Assembly: GCA_900491605.1 (NCBI GenBank)
Contig: UESW01004558.1
Coordinates: 84,801 to 148,800 of the forward strand
Source of the DNA: Calamus simplicifolius
Lineage: Eukaryota > Streptophyta > Magnoliopsida > Arecales > Arecaceae
DNA: 64,000 nucleotides
Reading direction: 5' to 3'
Made by a program: the position numbers and the translations under genes. Numbering within the stretch: the first letter of the stretch is position 1; each line of letters begins with the position of its first letter. Of the stretch, positions 1-10,697 are shown piece by piece. Under the pieces are notes generated by a model that saw only the letters and a program-made list of their open reading frames with translations, had not been told where the DNA came from and did no database searches.

Positions 1-1002
1 GGGCCTTCAATAAGATTGGAACTTCTCTTTGGCATAGCAATAAATGAGAGACTTTCAGAAATATTTTTTTCTTTTTGAATCTCTCCTTGAATGCATTGGA
101 TTGATCTTGAATGCTCTTAATCTCTTGATTTTTTTTTATCTCCATCTTTTTTTTTGAATGCATCATTTGACTTGTTTTTATAGCCATTTGGAGCTGTCGA
201 AAGGTGGTTGGAGAAGAATGACAAGTTTTAGAAAGTCAAAAATAAGCTGTTACTGTGCCAGCTCTAGAGGGTTAATCGGCTACCATGCTGACCACCCAAA
301 AATTTCTCTCTGTATAAGCCTCAGTAGCTGGCTACCATGCCGTCTACTTTCTCAATGGTCTGCTACCATGCCGACTATCCAAGAAAGACTTTCTATTTTT
401 TACTTCAATAGCTGGCTACCATGCCAACTACTTTCTTAGTAATCGGCTACCATGCCAACTACTTCCTTGGAGAATTTTTGATTCAACACAAGTAGTTGAC
501 TACCATGCTAACTACTTTAAAAAAAGTCTCTATATGAGCCACAATAGTCAGCTACGTACCATGCCGACTACTTGAATGATGTTTTTTGAAACTTCACTCT
601 ATGGAAAATTTCATGAATTTAGCCGATTGTCATGCCGACTAATGGAAGAAATAAATCAATTTTAACTCGTTTAAGTTTAAATTTCTTTCAAAAAAGTTTC
701 AATCTTTTGGAAAACATTTATTCTTCTGAAAACAAATGTATTGGCCTTTTGAAAATTTTTTCATCTTAAAAATATTTAAAGATGCCTTTGTTTTACTCAT
801 TTCACCTTTAATTTACCTTCCTTTGGACTTGTTGAAATTCAGAGTATCTTTCTTTGATTTAATCTTCATGTTAGGGATTTAGGAAGCCTTCTCCTTCTTC
901 TTGGTGATTTATCTGAATTCAATTTGTCTCTACAATTACAACAAAGTTATTGATATTGTACTTAATTGTTTTATAGTCATCAAAATTAATATAAGGTCAA
1001 CA
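1..1002 (-). mobile_element. SIRE-type copia LTR, cut by the window edge
   Basis: The segment ends in a run (TCATCAAAATTAAT, then AAGGTCAACA) matching the + strand ends of the LTRs of elements A and B below, so it is read as an LTR in the same minus orientation. No polypurine tract follows position 1002, whereas A and B have one right after their left LTR. It is therefore either the 5' LTR of an element lying left of the window, or a solo LTR. The middle holds an array of dyads. The start is not visible. Confidence 0.65.
240..640. repeat. Dyad array with TACCAT spacer in the LTR
   Basis: About nine degenerate units read as an arm of the type TAGTCGGC, the spacer TACCAT, then the opposite arm GCCGACTA. 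Examples lie near 275, 330, 360, 410, 445, 495, 555 and 620. The spacer is nearly constant and the arms vary (TAGCTGGC, TAGTTGAC, AATCGGC). The layout parallels the arrays in elements A and B, which use the same half-site with other spacers. Confidence 0.7.
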
Positions 1003-2204
1003 TATACAAATTTAAGTAAAATAAGAGAGAAAGGAAGGAGATTTTTTTTTTGTAGCATTTAGGCATGCTTTAGCACAGTCTCCTTGGAGGAGATCTCAGA
1101 GGAGTCTACTCATAGATTAAGCATCGCAATGCTTGAGCTCATTATATCTCTTAGCTTCCTTAGATATAAAGTAAAGATAATGCTCCTTAGCTTAGGTGTA
1201 TCTATATCTAAATCAAATAGAAACGAAGAGAGATGTGGAGAGACTAGAACTTACATAAACTGGAAAACTGAAAGGTTCTCCAAGACTAATGTGGAGGGGA
1301 TCAAGAGACATCCCCAATTCTATTTTATTTGGGTCTATTTATAAAAGAATTTGAAATTTTGAATTTGTTGAAGGGAAACATCTATTGATAAGTCCTTAGT
1401 GAAAACCATGGGTCATGATTTAAATTTTGAAGGTTAGATGGCTTATATATTCTTTTTAGTTCCAAGAACCATTAGTTCTTTCCTCTAATTTGATTTTGAA
1501 GGGAGAGTTACATTCCAAAAGTTTCATATCTAAATGAAATTCTCGCTCTTTTTCTCTTTTTTGAACACTTTTGGTTGGATTGTTAAGAATATAGCATGAT
1601 TTTAATTGAATAAGATAGAGATGTTCAAAAATTATAAAACTAAATATTAGATATATGGGATAAAAGGAGGGATTGTGATTCAATTTTGAGCACAATTTAC
1701 CTTATTTGATATGTTTTCAAAAGTAGCTTAAGTTAGGCTTAGAATTGAATTATGTCGATCTAATTGACTTAGAAGTATAGAAATTTGAACAAATTAAGCA
1801 TTGTTAAGTCTACCTAACTTTATAAGATATTAATAGGATGGAGAAAAAGTAGAATTTATGATTGATCATACAAAAGTTCAAGTGGGTAAGTGAACAAGCT
1901 AAATTAAAATGTTTGACAATTTCAACCCAAGGAAATTAGTGGAATTAGTGGGGATTTCATTAATTGAGTTTACAATTATCAATTACTAGGAATGGAGAGT
2001 AATTGAGTGAATTCAAAAAGAGATTCAAATTGGCTTCTACATTGAGGGAAAATTAATCAAGTAATATAATTAAGTTCAATGAGATGAATTAAGTATACAA
2101 TTAATTGATTGATGGAAGGTAGAATGGGGTGGGAACGTAACCAATTTGGGGCTAACTAAAAACTTGGAGGATGGGATGGTTAGACGAAAATCAATCAAAG
2201 CCAT
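1003..2204. other. AT-rich flank, no gene seen
   Basis: No open frame here has recognisable protein content. I see no terminal repeats or RNA gene. Confidence 0.5.
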
Positions 2205-2810
2205 CACTACAAGAAAACAATATAATAGTGACGAAAAATTTTATCACTATTTCATCACAAATTGGGTTTAGTGACGGATTAGTGATGAAAATCTTATTGT
2301 TACAATTTTTGCCGTTGCTAATTTTAGTGACAGAAAGAGAGTCCGTCACAAAATAATAGCGACGGATTGTAACTAAATATTCCATCAGAAATTTATGACG
2401 AAACACATTTTTGTTACTAAATAATAGTTGTGGAAAGAGGCTATGTTTGTTACTAAATTGTGACGGATAGTGACGAACTATCCATCACTCATTATTTCAT
2501 CACTATTATGTCAAATATTTTCATCACTATTCCATCATTATTTAGTAACGGATTATTGATAAAAATTTAGTCACTAAAACTTTCGTTACTAGTCTGTCAT
2601 AAATATTCAATCATAGTTTAGTAATAGATTGTTGACGGAATACGTGTCACTAATAGTTTCATCACTATGCCATCACAATTTGCTAACGAATTAGTGACCA
2701 TCAATCATCCATCATTATTTCATTACTAATCAATCACTAATATTTTTGTCATTAATCCGTTACTATTATTTCTGTTAAAAATCCATCACTAATCCATCAT
2801 TAACTTAATA
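2205..2810. repeat. Left terminal and subterminal repeats of the outer CACTA
   Basis: After the 14-nt terminal repeat come more than 15 copies, in both orientations, of a motif close to TAGTGACGGA or TCCGTCACTA, many degraded. The mirror region is 18040-18470. There is no coding capacity. Confidence 0.75.
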
Positions 2811-2998
2811 AAATTTATTCAATTTTTATTATTATAAATTTAAATTTATTTTTAAATTACAATATATTTAAAAGATTCTAATAAAATTTATAGATGAAAA
2901 TTCAAATTCAAGAATGAGAAATGCATTTCATAAAATAAGATATATATCTGCATATATCAACAACACTAATGTTTATATTAGACATCAAACTATTAAGT

Positions 2999-3067
2999 TC
3001 AAGATGCAGAAAATCCTGATCCATATAACTCTCGCATAAATTTTATCTGCTCCAAAGCACCTCATCT
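2999..3067 (-). pseudogene. C-terminal tail of the outer CACTA transposase
   Basis: The minus strand reads an open tail ending QIKFMRELYGSGFSAS, with the stop codon at 2999-3001. This fits the short C-terminal end after the coiled coil in plant En/Spm proteins. The upstream continuation (ERLHQMKEQI) lies beyond 16170 on the other side of the inserted element, so one frame was split by that insertion. Assignment rests on position and style of sequence, not on a conserved catalytic motif. Confidence 0.55.
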
Positions 3068-3360
3068 CACTACAAAAAAGGTCCCATAACAACGCTTTTT
3101 TTCGATGCTACGATGTAGCGCGGAGAGTTTTTGAATCAGACTGACACTTTTATAAAGCATCGAAAGATAACAAGTTTTAACGATGCTTTAAATATCGGGC
3201 ACTCAATTTCTAATGCCGATGCTAAAAAGCATCAGCAACATGATTTAAATCATGGGATGCTGACGCTTAAAAGGGTCGGCATCATATTTTTTAACTGGGT
3301 CACGAGATTGGACAGCGCCAAAAATTTTATGCGATTTCTATTTCAATTTTAAGCCAGCGC
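3068..3360. repeat. Left subterminal repeats of the inner CACTA-like element
   Basis: Copies of CGATGCTTT and AAAGCATCG-like words recur about every 20-40 bases (near 3100, 3155, 3180, 3215, 3225, 3255). The same words fill 15890-16150 at the other end. Confidence 0.7.
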
Positions 3361-3399
3361 CAAAAAAATTTCAGTAGATTGAAACAAAAATCAAATACT

Positions 3400-3527
3400 C
3401 TCTCTCTCTCTCTATCTCTTATTTGGAACATGATCTTATTAATCTCCACTGCTGCTTCTCTTCTCAATTGCTCCGATCACCGCCGCCGCCGACTCAAAGC
3501 AGATGGGATACTAGGGTTTCGGCCGTG
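3400..3527 (+). promoter_or_regulatory. Captured 5' leader of the BSK fragment
   Basis: A (TC)n run at about 3400-3420, pyrimidine-rich sequence, a CCGCCGCCGCCG stretch and ACTAGGGTTTCGG precede the ATG. This composition is typical of plant 5' leaders and unlike the AT-rich element around it. It suggests that the capture began upstream of the start codon, so a promoter fragment could have come along. No clear TATA box is seen. Confidence 0.45.
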
Positions 3528-4215
3528 ATGGGCTGCATCTACTCCAAGACCTCCAACGTCGATGCTCCCGACGATGAATGCCTCTCTGCCGACAACCCAG
3601 ATCTACGTATCTTCTTCCCTTGTCTCCCCTCTCTTTTTTTTTTATTTTTTTGCTAATTTCTTGGATTTCTTTTGGTGCTTTTGTTTGAGTTTTTTGGCGA
3701 TCGAAAGTGAATGGGGAGGGGGCAAGCAGGATCAGGTGCCGGCGTTCAAGGAGTACGGATTGGTGGAGCTCCGCACGACGACTAAGGGCTTCAGCCCCGA
3801 GCTGATCGTCTTTGAGAGCGGAGACAAGGCCTCCAACGTAATCATAAGAAGAAGATCTCTGGTATGGACTTTTGGGAAGAAGGATAGCGTTTAGTGTCTT
3901 ATTCCTGAGTTGAGTCCTATCTTCCACTCTATAATCATAAGAAGAAGATCTCTAGTATGGGCCTTTTGATTCTATTTCTTTCTTCAGCAGAAGCTAAGAA
4001 ACCTTTTTGGTTGAGGAAGTACTAATAGGTCTCAAAGTCCAACCGAAAGAGTCGAAGCTGGCTAATTCTCATACCTCATTGTGTTGATTTTGGAGCAGAA
4101 ATGGACGCTGTGAAAAATCGAGAGCACAAGGAACCATGGGAAGCTCGACGGCGACCGCCTCGTTGCCGTCAAGCGTTTCTCTAAGCAGTCCTGGCCCGAT
4201 GCCCAGCAGTTCGTG
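3528..4215 (+). pseudogene. Truncated BSK-type receptor-like cytoplasmic kinase fragment
   Basis: BSK proteins are membrane-anchored pseudokinases that relay brassinosteroid receptor signals. Exon 1 (3528 to about 3605) starts MGCIYSKTSN, an N-myristoylation type start, and is followed by a GT donor. Exon 2 (about 3700-3834) reads VPAFKEYGLVELRTTTKGF then SPELIVFESGDKASN, the signature start of the BSK kinase-like domain, with a GT donor after AAC. Exon 3 (about 4138-4215) reads KLDGDRLVAVKRFSK then QSWPDAQQFV and ends at a GT donor. The rest of the kinase domain and the C-terminal TPR region are absent: after the intron-like 4216-4282 the DNA changes to an antisense dehydrogenase piece. A 27-bp direct repeat lies in the second intron (3842 and 3932). 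It lies inside the inner CACTA-like element, so it is a captured fragment and not the parental gene. Confidence 0.8.
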
Positions 4216-4282
4216 GTCCGTTCCCAAGCTCTATCTCTTCTTTTCTTTGTGTACGTCTGCTTTTGTTTTCTGGTTTTTACAG

Positions 4283-4455
4283 CGGAAAGGTTGCATCATG
4301 CCCCTGCTAACCTCTTCTGTCTGGATCTCGCTCAACCCACTCAAACTCAGCGCCATCGGTGTCACCACGGCGGTCGGCGACATGCAGTTCACCCATATTC
4401 CATGCCTTCCAAGCTCCTCTACCGCCGCTTGCACCAGCCCCAGCACCCCATGCTT
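4283..4455 (-). pseudogene. Short-chain dehydrogenase/reductase fragment, part after the YxxxK motif
   Basis: Read on the minus strand from the edge of the copia element: KHGVLGLVQAAVEELGRHG, then IWVNCMSPTAVVTPMALSLS. This is the SDR region following the catalytic YxxxK, with the VN(C)xSP(x)xVxTPM stretch typical of plant SDRs of the secoisolariciresinol or momilactone dehydrogenase type. It is only about 57 residues long. The upstream part is at 15847-15879, on the other side of element A. The piece is antisense to the BSK fragment and abuts its last intron-like segment. Substrate cannot be inferred. Confidence 0.75.
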
Positions 4456-5110
4456 TGTTGCCCATAGTAACCCAAGGGAGGATGAATTATGTTATTTAAA
4501 AAAGATTAATAGCTATGCAGATATATGTACTTTTAATTCTAATTTTGATTTGCAACGGTGAAGTAGGGTGCACAGAGTAATACAACAGAAAAGCAAACAA
4601 CCATAAACACATAGAAGTTTATAGTGGTTCGGTGCCAAACTCAGCACGTACATCCACTCTCCAATACCTTTGGGAATTCCACTAGTCGTATCACAACGAT
4701 TACAACCTCTAGCCGAACCAGGCTAGCCCTCTTGTTTATATGGCACAAGACAGCCAAAAACCCCTAGCCAAACCTAGGCTAGTCCTCTTGTTTCAATGGC
4801 ACAAGGAAGCCAACAACAAACTAGGGTTCACTAACCCTTTTAAAGGAGAAGCTCCTACAATGAGCAAATATTCGGAAAATACTTTATAACTTTTGAAGCA
4901 ATAAACTCAGTAATAAATGAACTAGGTTGAAGCAGCTGAAGTCTTAAATGCTTGAAAAGCTTCAATGATTCGGACGATCTTTCGGAGCAAGGAATGAACT
5001 TGAATACCCAGCAACCACTCAACAAATATGCAATGAAGGCTCTTTTCTTGGATTTTTCTCTCTTTGAAATTTCTTTTTCAAAAATCGTCTAGGTGTGCTT
5101 CTAATCCCAG

Positions 5111-5120
5111 CTATTTATAT
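5111..5120 (-). promoter_or_regulatory. Probable TATA box in the element A LTR
   Basis: Minus-strand ATATAAATAG lies downstream (in minus sense) of the dyad array, as expected for the U3 core promoter. The copy in the 5' LTR is at about 14519-14528 and would drive the genomic transcript. Confidence 0.5.
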
Positions 5121-5404
5121 CCATCTAACAGGAAGATATCCGTTAGATACATAAGAAATAAATGGAAATAATAACGGAAAAAAAATATAACTGTTAAACA
5201 TGTTTCCCTTAAGCATTGAATGCATATCTCCATTTGAGGAAAGATGAGCACTGTAAAAATTCAAAAATCAAAAGTTAAATATAGTTTGAAATAACAATAG
5301 AGAGAGAGAAAGAGCACTCTAAAAAGCTTAGGCGGCGGTGGACTGAAAAATGGCTCCATGTAGCTGAGGATATGAATGCCATCGTCCAAGAATGAGGCAA
5401 GAAA

Positions 5405-6280
5405 CCTCAGCTAGCTAATCAGTTAGCTAACCAGAGAGGTCACAATAAAAGAATCGTCCTAAGGCAACACATCAGTTAGCTTGGCAGCTAACTAAGCGAA
5501 AGTCAGTTAGCTCTTTTGCTAACTAACAGAGAAAAAGTAACGGCAGAGAGAAAAATTCATACTATCATAGTTAGCTCTCCAGCTAACTTAATTTGAAATC
5601 CACTCGGCGGTAGGAGAAGAACAAGATAGCTAGTTAGCTGAATAGCTAACTAAAGAATGCCCAGTTAGCTCACGAGCTAACTAGAAGCAAAAGCAATATG
5701 TTGTCCGTCCAGCTTAGTTAGCTCTCTAGCTAACTTAGCAAAAAGGCAGCCATCTGTTCTGATATAGTAGTTAACTCTCCAGCTAACTAACTAATAGTCA
5801 GCTAGCTCTTTAGTTAATTGAATTTTGAATCTCCACAGCTGAGACGTTCCCTATGAAAATCAGTTAGCTGAGTAGTTAGCTCCAAGATGAAATAGTTAGC
5901 TAAGCAGTTAACTAAAAGAAACGTCAGCTAGCTAGAAGGTGTTTCAGTTAGCTAACAAGACATCCAGCCAGCTAGCTAAAATTGGAGGGTGTTCGGCCAA
6001 TGCACTATGACGAGCAAATCAGTTAGATGAAGGAATTCCAGCTAGCTAACAAGCTAGCTCACCAGTTGACTAAAAGAAAAGGACGTTCGGCCAGGCACCT
6101 GAGCCAAGTTTCTTAGTTAGCTGAAAGGGCTCCAGCTAGCTAATAAACTAACTCACCAACTAGCTAAAAAAGGAGGACGTTCGGCCATCTAACTGAGACG
6201 AGCATTTTAGTTAGCTGAGGGGCATGCCAGCTAGCTAATTGAAAGAACAAGCTAGCTAACCAGTTAACTTCAAGAAAAAT
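5405..6280. repeat. AGTTAGCT dyad array in element A LTR (left copy)
   Basis: Dozens of AGTTAGCT or AGCTAACT words occur here. Several form exact dyads AGTTAGCT-N4-AGCTAACT with differing spacers: TGGC (about 5468), CTCC (5570), GAAT (5631), CACG (5662) and CTCT (5717). Constant arms with changing spacers mean the arms are what is kept. Degenerate copies continue to about 6280, mixed with a longer repeat containing GGACGTTCGGCCA. Confidence 0.85.
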
Positions 6281-6430
6281 AAAAATATCTAAAGCAAAGT
6301 AAAATAAAGTACTTTCTTACCAGTCAATTTTGCATGAAGATACTTACTTGCAAGGCGACCGAACTTCCCTGTATCAATCTTAGAATTGTTTAATTTGTTT
6401 TGTAATCATCAAATCAATCTGGGGTCAACA

Positions 6431-6445
6431 ATCTCCCCCTTTTTG
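6431..6445 (-). other. Element A polypurine tract
   Basis: Minus-strand AAAAAGGGGGAGAT directly precedes the 3' LTR, the position of the plus-strand primer. It fixes the element's orientation. Confidence 0.85.
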
Positions 6446-6861
6446 ATGATGATAAAACCTTTAAGCATATAAAGAGCAAGTGTATATATGGAAGTTTAAT
6501 AAGTAAATAGGAGTAATCAGAAAACATTAATTTCTCCCTTGTCAAATTGAATAAGTGAAATCTTTTTCTTTTCTCCCCCTGAATATATGGAGTTACTATT
6601 TTACTCCATTCCTTAATGTATGCAAGCAACATTCTTCTCCCCCTTTTTATCATAATCAAAAAGAAGTTTGAAGAGTCTTGCAATAACTTTAAGCATAATA
6701 GATCAAGGAGATGTTAACATTCATTACATAATTAAAACAGTCATGCAGATCAGTACAAGACAATAGATATTACATGTTATTGTTTCAAGTCATAGAGCAT
6801 AAACATAAACAAGCATAACAAGTTTGTTCAAATACTACAAAACCACATAAGTTAAGTATAA
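6446..6861. other. Element A non-coding stretch between ORF3 and the polypurine tract
   Basis: AT-rich with several CTCCCCCT words, that is repeated polypurine-like tracts on the minus strand (near 6573 and 6636). No coding content is recognised. Confidence 0.5.
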
Positions 6862-8433
6862 TCACTTGTCGTCATCAGATGAAGAAATATGTACTGAAGA
6901 AACATTTGGCTTGCTTGAAGATTCAGGCTTGACGGAGGAGGGCCATGACGGTGGAGTGAAAAGGTGCGGATGAGAAAAAGAAGCATCAGGCGCAGAGGCG
7001 GCAGAACAAGTGATGAGAGTCTCCATGAGTTGACTCAGCCTTGAGAGGGTTGCAGTCCAATGATCAACAGTGTTTGCTGCATCCCGGGTCTGGGTCTGGC
7101 TCGATCTCATTTGATATTCTACCCACTCTGCCTTAGTCTCAAAGTTTTAAGCTTGCTTTTAAGTAAATTTACCTCCTTCAGGATTCGTTCCATGACAGAT
7201 TCGTTGTGATGAAAAACTCTCCCATTAAGAATGTTCACATCATGAATAAGCCTTTCAAGAATGAGTTTAAATTCAGATATGTTTTCAAAAACAGAAGAAA
7301 TATATAGTACAAGAGTCTGATCATTGACAGAAGAAGCACTGTCACCAGAGCTTCGACTAAAAGTAGCAAGGGTCAATTCATTGATAATATGACGGAGTTG
7401 ATCATCACATAATCTAACAGTTAGAAAAGGAGCAAGAGCAGGGTTGTCATTGCGAAAAGATGATCCAGAAACATTGATTTCAGGTGGATCAGGTAGAAAA
7501 CGATTTTGGTCAGCTGTCATAGCAGCAAGATACAGATTAGGTTGGCTGAAGTCATAAGTGAAAAAGTTTTGAGGGGAACAGGCAGGTTGATTCACAGTAG
7601 GCAGTGGCATACTAGATTGTCCTATTCTAGATCTAACTTTTAACCAAATACCATCCCTTTTAGCAAAATCCATACGGTGCAGTGAATGAGCATTAAAAAC
7701 AGAGTGACGTAATGCCACTGCAGTTTCTCCTTTAAGTTTAATACCAAAAAACTCAAAAACATATGTGAGAAACATTCCGTAGGGCAAAGCAGCCTTAGCT
7801 CTGGACAAAGATTCTCTCATAACGGTCATCATTAATTCAGGTAAATCAACAGGTCTTCTATTAAGATATCATACATTAAGCAAATGTCCCTATCGTTTAC
7901 CACATTAAATGATCCAGCACAAGGGGCGAGAATCTTAACAATGATACTATGGAAAAGCTGATTTTCAACTGATAACATATTTGCATTTAACGTTTCAATT
8001 TTACTAGCTTCAGTATCATCTATATTAAGGATTAGGCCAATCTTATATCCGTGTTCACTAGGGAGAATTTCTAAGAAACCATCAGATGGAATTTTCAAAG
8101 CAGATCCTAATGTTTTACCATCTAGGTCTATTTTAGTCTTTTTCACAATGGAAGAAATAGTTCCACTACCAAAGGAAATGTTTTCATAGAATTCCTTAAT
8201 AAGTTCAGGATAAATAGGTCTTTTGGTAGATAACTGTTTGTCCCATCCTTGTTTAACTAACAGATTACCGATTTTAAAACCTTCTTGTTCTAAAAAGTTA
8301 AAGTCTACTAACCTTCCATGAGCAAAAGATTTTGAAGCAAGTAGGGAGTTGATTTGAGTAGAAGACGTGGAAGACTTCGGCGAAGATCGGCACAATCGTC
8401 ATCTCTAGCGATTGCCTTCTTCTTGGGAGCCAT
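6862..8433 (-). pseudogene. Element A ORF3, the extra gene downstream of pol
   Basis: The frame starts ATG at 8433 (MAPKKKAIARDDDC) and runs to a stop at about 6862, some 520 codons interrupted by about three frameshifts (early, near 7832-7850, near 7110). A central domain reads RPIYPELIKEFYENISFG and later LHRMDFAKRDGIW; element B has VPTYPALVKEFYFNLSRG and VHRMGFVKVNGQW at matching places, so the protein is shared between families. This resembles the domain called 'putative plant transposon protein' found in the envelope-like position of SIRE-type elements. The C-terminus is Ser/Pro-rich, ending SSSDDDK. I see no signal peptide or convincing membrane span. Function is unknown. Confidence 0.7.
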
Positions 8434-8600
8434 CAACTTCTTCTAGATAGATTAATAGGTTGAATGGAAGGAAGGATTAATGGAAGGAATGAAAGAAACG
8501 GTTGAGAATGAGAGATGAATGGAGAAGACGCTCGGTTGGAGTTTGAATGAGGGAGAATGAAGGAGATGGCGTGATTTGAAAAGAAACGAGTGGAGAAAAA

Positions 8601-8680
8601 GGTTATATAGTGAATAGGCTTGATGGTTAACTGGCCAGGTGACTGTTTGGTTGCCTGGTCAGTTAGCTGCCATCAAAAGA
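8601..8680 (-). promoter_or_regulatory. Candidate internal promoter of element A ORF3
   Basis: On the minus strand a short cluster of the LTR motif (AGCTAACT at 8661-8668, GTTAAC near 8625, and CAGGCAACC/CCTGGCCAG words) is followed by CTATATAACC at 8601-8610. About 170 bp of pyrimidine-rich leader then leads to the ORF3 ATG at 8433. The order motif, TATA, CT-rich leader, ATG is that of a plant promoter. Transcription is inferred only. Confidence 0.45.
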
Positions 8681-8899
8681 AAAAAATAAAAGCTTTTCAA
8701 ACGGCCGGTGGTTGGAAGAATTCAAAGAACATAGCTTTTATTAATTTGAAAAGACATAAAGCCTTACAACAAGCATTTAATTTGACATGAAATTCCTTTG
8801 ATTGATGATTTAAAGATGTCATAACTTTTAGATATCATATTACTTCATTAAATGATTCATTAAATGGTTGGATCAAACATCCCTAATTCTCTTCTGATT

Positions 8900-9717
8900 T
8901 CATAAAATTTTGTTTCATCAAGTGGCTTAGTAAAAATATCAGCAATTTATTTTTCAGTATTTAAAAATTCAATAACAACATTTCCATTGTTAACATGATC
9001 TCTAATGAAATGATGTCTAATTTCAATATGTTTAGTTCTGGAATGTTGAATAGGATTTTTAGTTAAACTAATTGCACTTGTATTATCACATTTTATAGGT
9101 ATGGCTTTTTGTTTAATACCATAATCTTCTAGTTGTTGCTTAATCCATAAGATTTGAGCACAGCAACTCCAGCTGCAACATACTCGGCCTCGGCCGTAGA
9201 TAGTGCTACTGAAGTTTGCTTTTTGCTAAACCATGAAATTAAGTTAACACCTAGAAACTGGCAAGTTCCAGTGGTTGATTTCCTATCTAATTTACATCAG
9301 CAAAGTCAGAATCAGTGTATCCTATTAAATCAATGCTAGATTGTTTATCATACCATATACCAAATTTATTGTTCCATTTAAATATTTAAATATTCTTTTA
9401 ACAGCAAGCAAGTGTGATTCTTTAGGATTGGCTTGATATCTTGCACACATGCAAACACTAAATAAAATATCTGGCCTACTAGCAGTTAAATATAACAAAG
9501 ATCCAATCATACCTCTATATAATTTTAAATCAACAGATTTTTCAGAATTATAAGTTTCAAGTCTACATGATGAGCTCATAGGGGTACCGATACTCTTGGA
9601 TGTCTCCATGCCAAACTTCTTGATCATTTCTTTTGTATATTTGGATTGGCTTATGAAGATCCATCTTTGCTTTGTTTAATTTGAAGTCCGAGGAAGTAGG
9701 TCAGCTCACCCATCATA
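8900..9717 (-). pseudogene. Element A pol: reverse transcriptase tail and RNase H
   Basis: The minus strand reads YRGMIGSLLYLTASRPDI and ARYQANPKESHLLAVKRIF (9325-9627), the conserved connection before RNase H, and then fragments of RNase H around 9150-9330 including the TAEAEYVAAG motif. The frame is broken several times, so RNase H is not intact. The domain would remove RNA from the RNA-DNA hybrid during reverse transcription. Confidence 0.8.
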
Positions 9718-9718
9718 C

Positions 9719-10690
9719 TCATCTCGAACTCTCCTGCATAAGCTTAGCAAAGTCTTTGCACAAAGATTCATTAGTGGCACCAAATATGATATCATCAACG
9801 TAGATTTGAATAACTAATATATCTTTATTTTGCCTTTTAATAAATAAAGTTGTATCAGTTCCTCGAATAAAATTATTACTAATCAAGAATTTGCTTAATC
9901 TTTCATACCATGCCCGGGGCGCTTGTTTCAAACCATACAAAGCTTTGTTTAATTTGAAAACATGGTTTGGAAACAGATGATTTTCAAATCCGGGTGGTTG
10001 TTCCACAAAAACTTGTTCAGCAATATATCCATTCAAGAAAGCGCTTTTAACATCCATTTGATATAATTTAAAATTCATATAACAAGCATAAGCAAGCAGT
10101 AATCTAATAGCTTCTAATCTAGCAACAGGGGCATAAGTTTCATCAAAATCAATTCCCTCTTCTTGATTATAACCTTTAGCTATCAATCTTGCTTATTTCT
10201 AATTATATTACCATGTTCATCTAATTTGTTTCTGTAAACCCATTTAGTTCCAATAATTTGATGATCATGAGGTCTTTCACAAAGAGTCCAAACATTATTT
10301 CTTTCAAATTGGTTAAGTTCCTCATGCATGGCATTAATCCAATCAACATCATTTTTAGCATCATCATAACATTTAGGTTCAATTTTAGATACAAATGCTA
10401 AATTATTACAAGCATCTAAATGATGATCTAGTTCTCACTCCTTGAGAAGGATCACCAATAATTTGATCTTTAGGTGACTAAGAACATACCTCCATCCTCT
10501 TTCTAATTCATCATTACCTTGTGAGGCTTCAGGTAGGTCACGTTCTCTTCTTCACTTACCTCTTGTGTCGTTCTTATCCTTTAATGTGATGTCCTTGAAT
10601 TGATCTTCAATGTCATCTGCATCATTTATACCTTTTCCCTTCCTTGATGGAAGATCATTAGATTCATCAAAGATAACATGAATTGATTCT
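9719..10690 (-). pseudogene. Element A pol: reverse transcriptase
   Basis: The best-kept segment (9719-10186) reads ARLEAIRLLLAYACY, YQMDVKSAFLNGYI, LNKALYGLKQAPRAWYE and QIYVDDIIFGATNE, so the catalytic Asp-Asp pair and the first Asp (MDVK) remain. The N-terminal part (10190-10690) is in other frames with stops. Typical Ty1/copia reverse transcriptase, working in virus-like particles. Confidence 0.9.
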
Positions 10691-10697
10691 TCAACTA

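Larger units (their letters stand above)
4456..6430 (-). repeat. Element A 3' LTR
   Basis: This LTR of 1975 bp runs from TGTTGCCC to GGTCAACA on the + strand. It is closely similar to the right LTR (2061 bp), with scattered substitutions; the right LTR has an extra copy of the CCCCTAGCCAAACC stretch (near 14090-14165). U3 (in minus sense) holds the AGTTAGCT dyad array. Confidence 0.9.

Noticed and set aside
1084..1344. 86-codon open frame right of the first LTR
   Set aside because: No recognisable features; composition matches the AT-rich flank.
3511..3927. 138-codon open frame antisense to the BSK fragment
   Set aside because: It mirrors the GC-rich BSK exons and has no protein family features.
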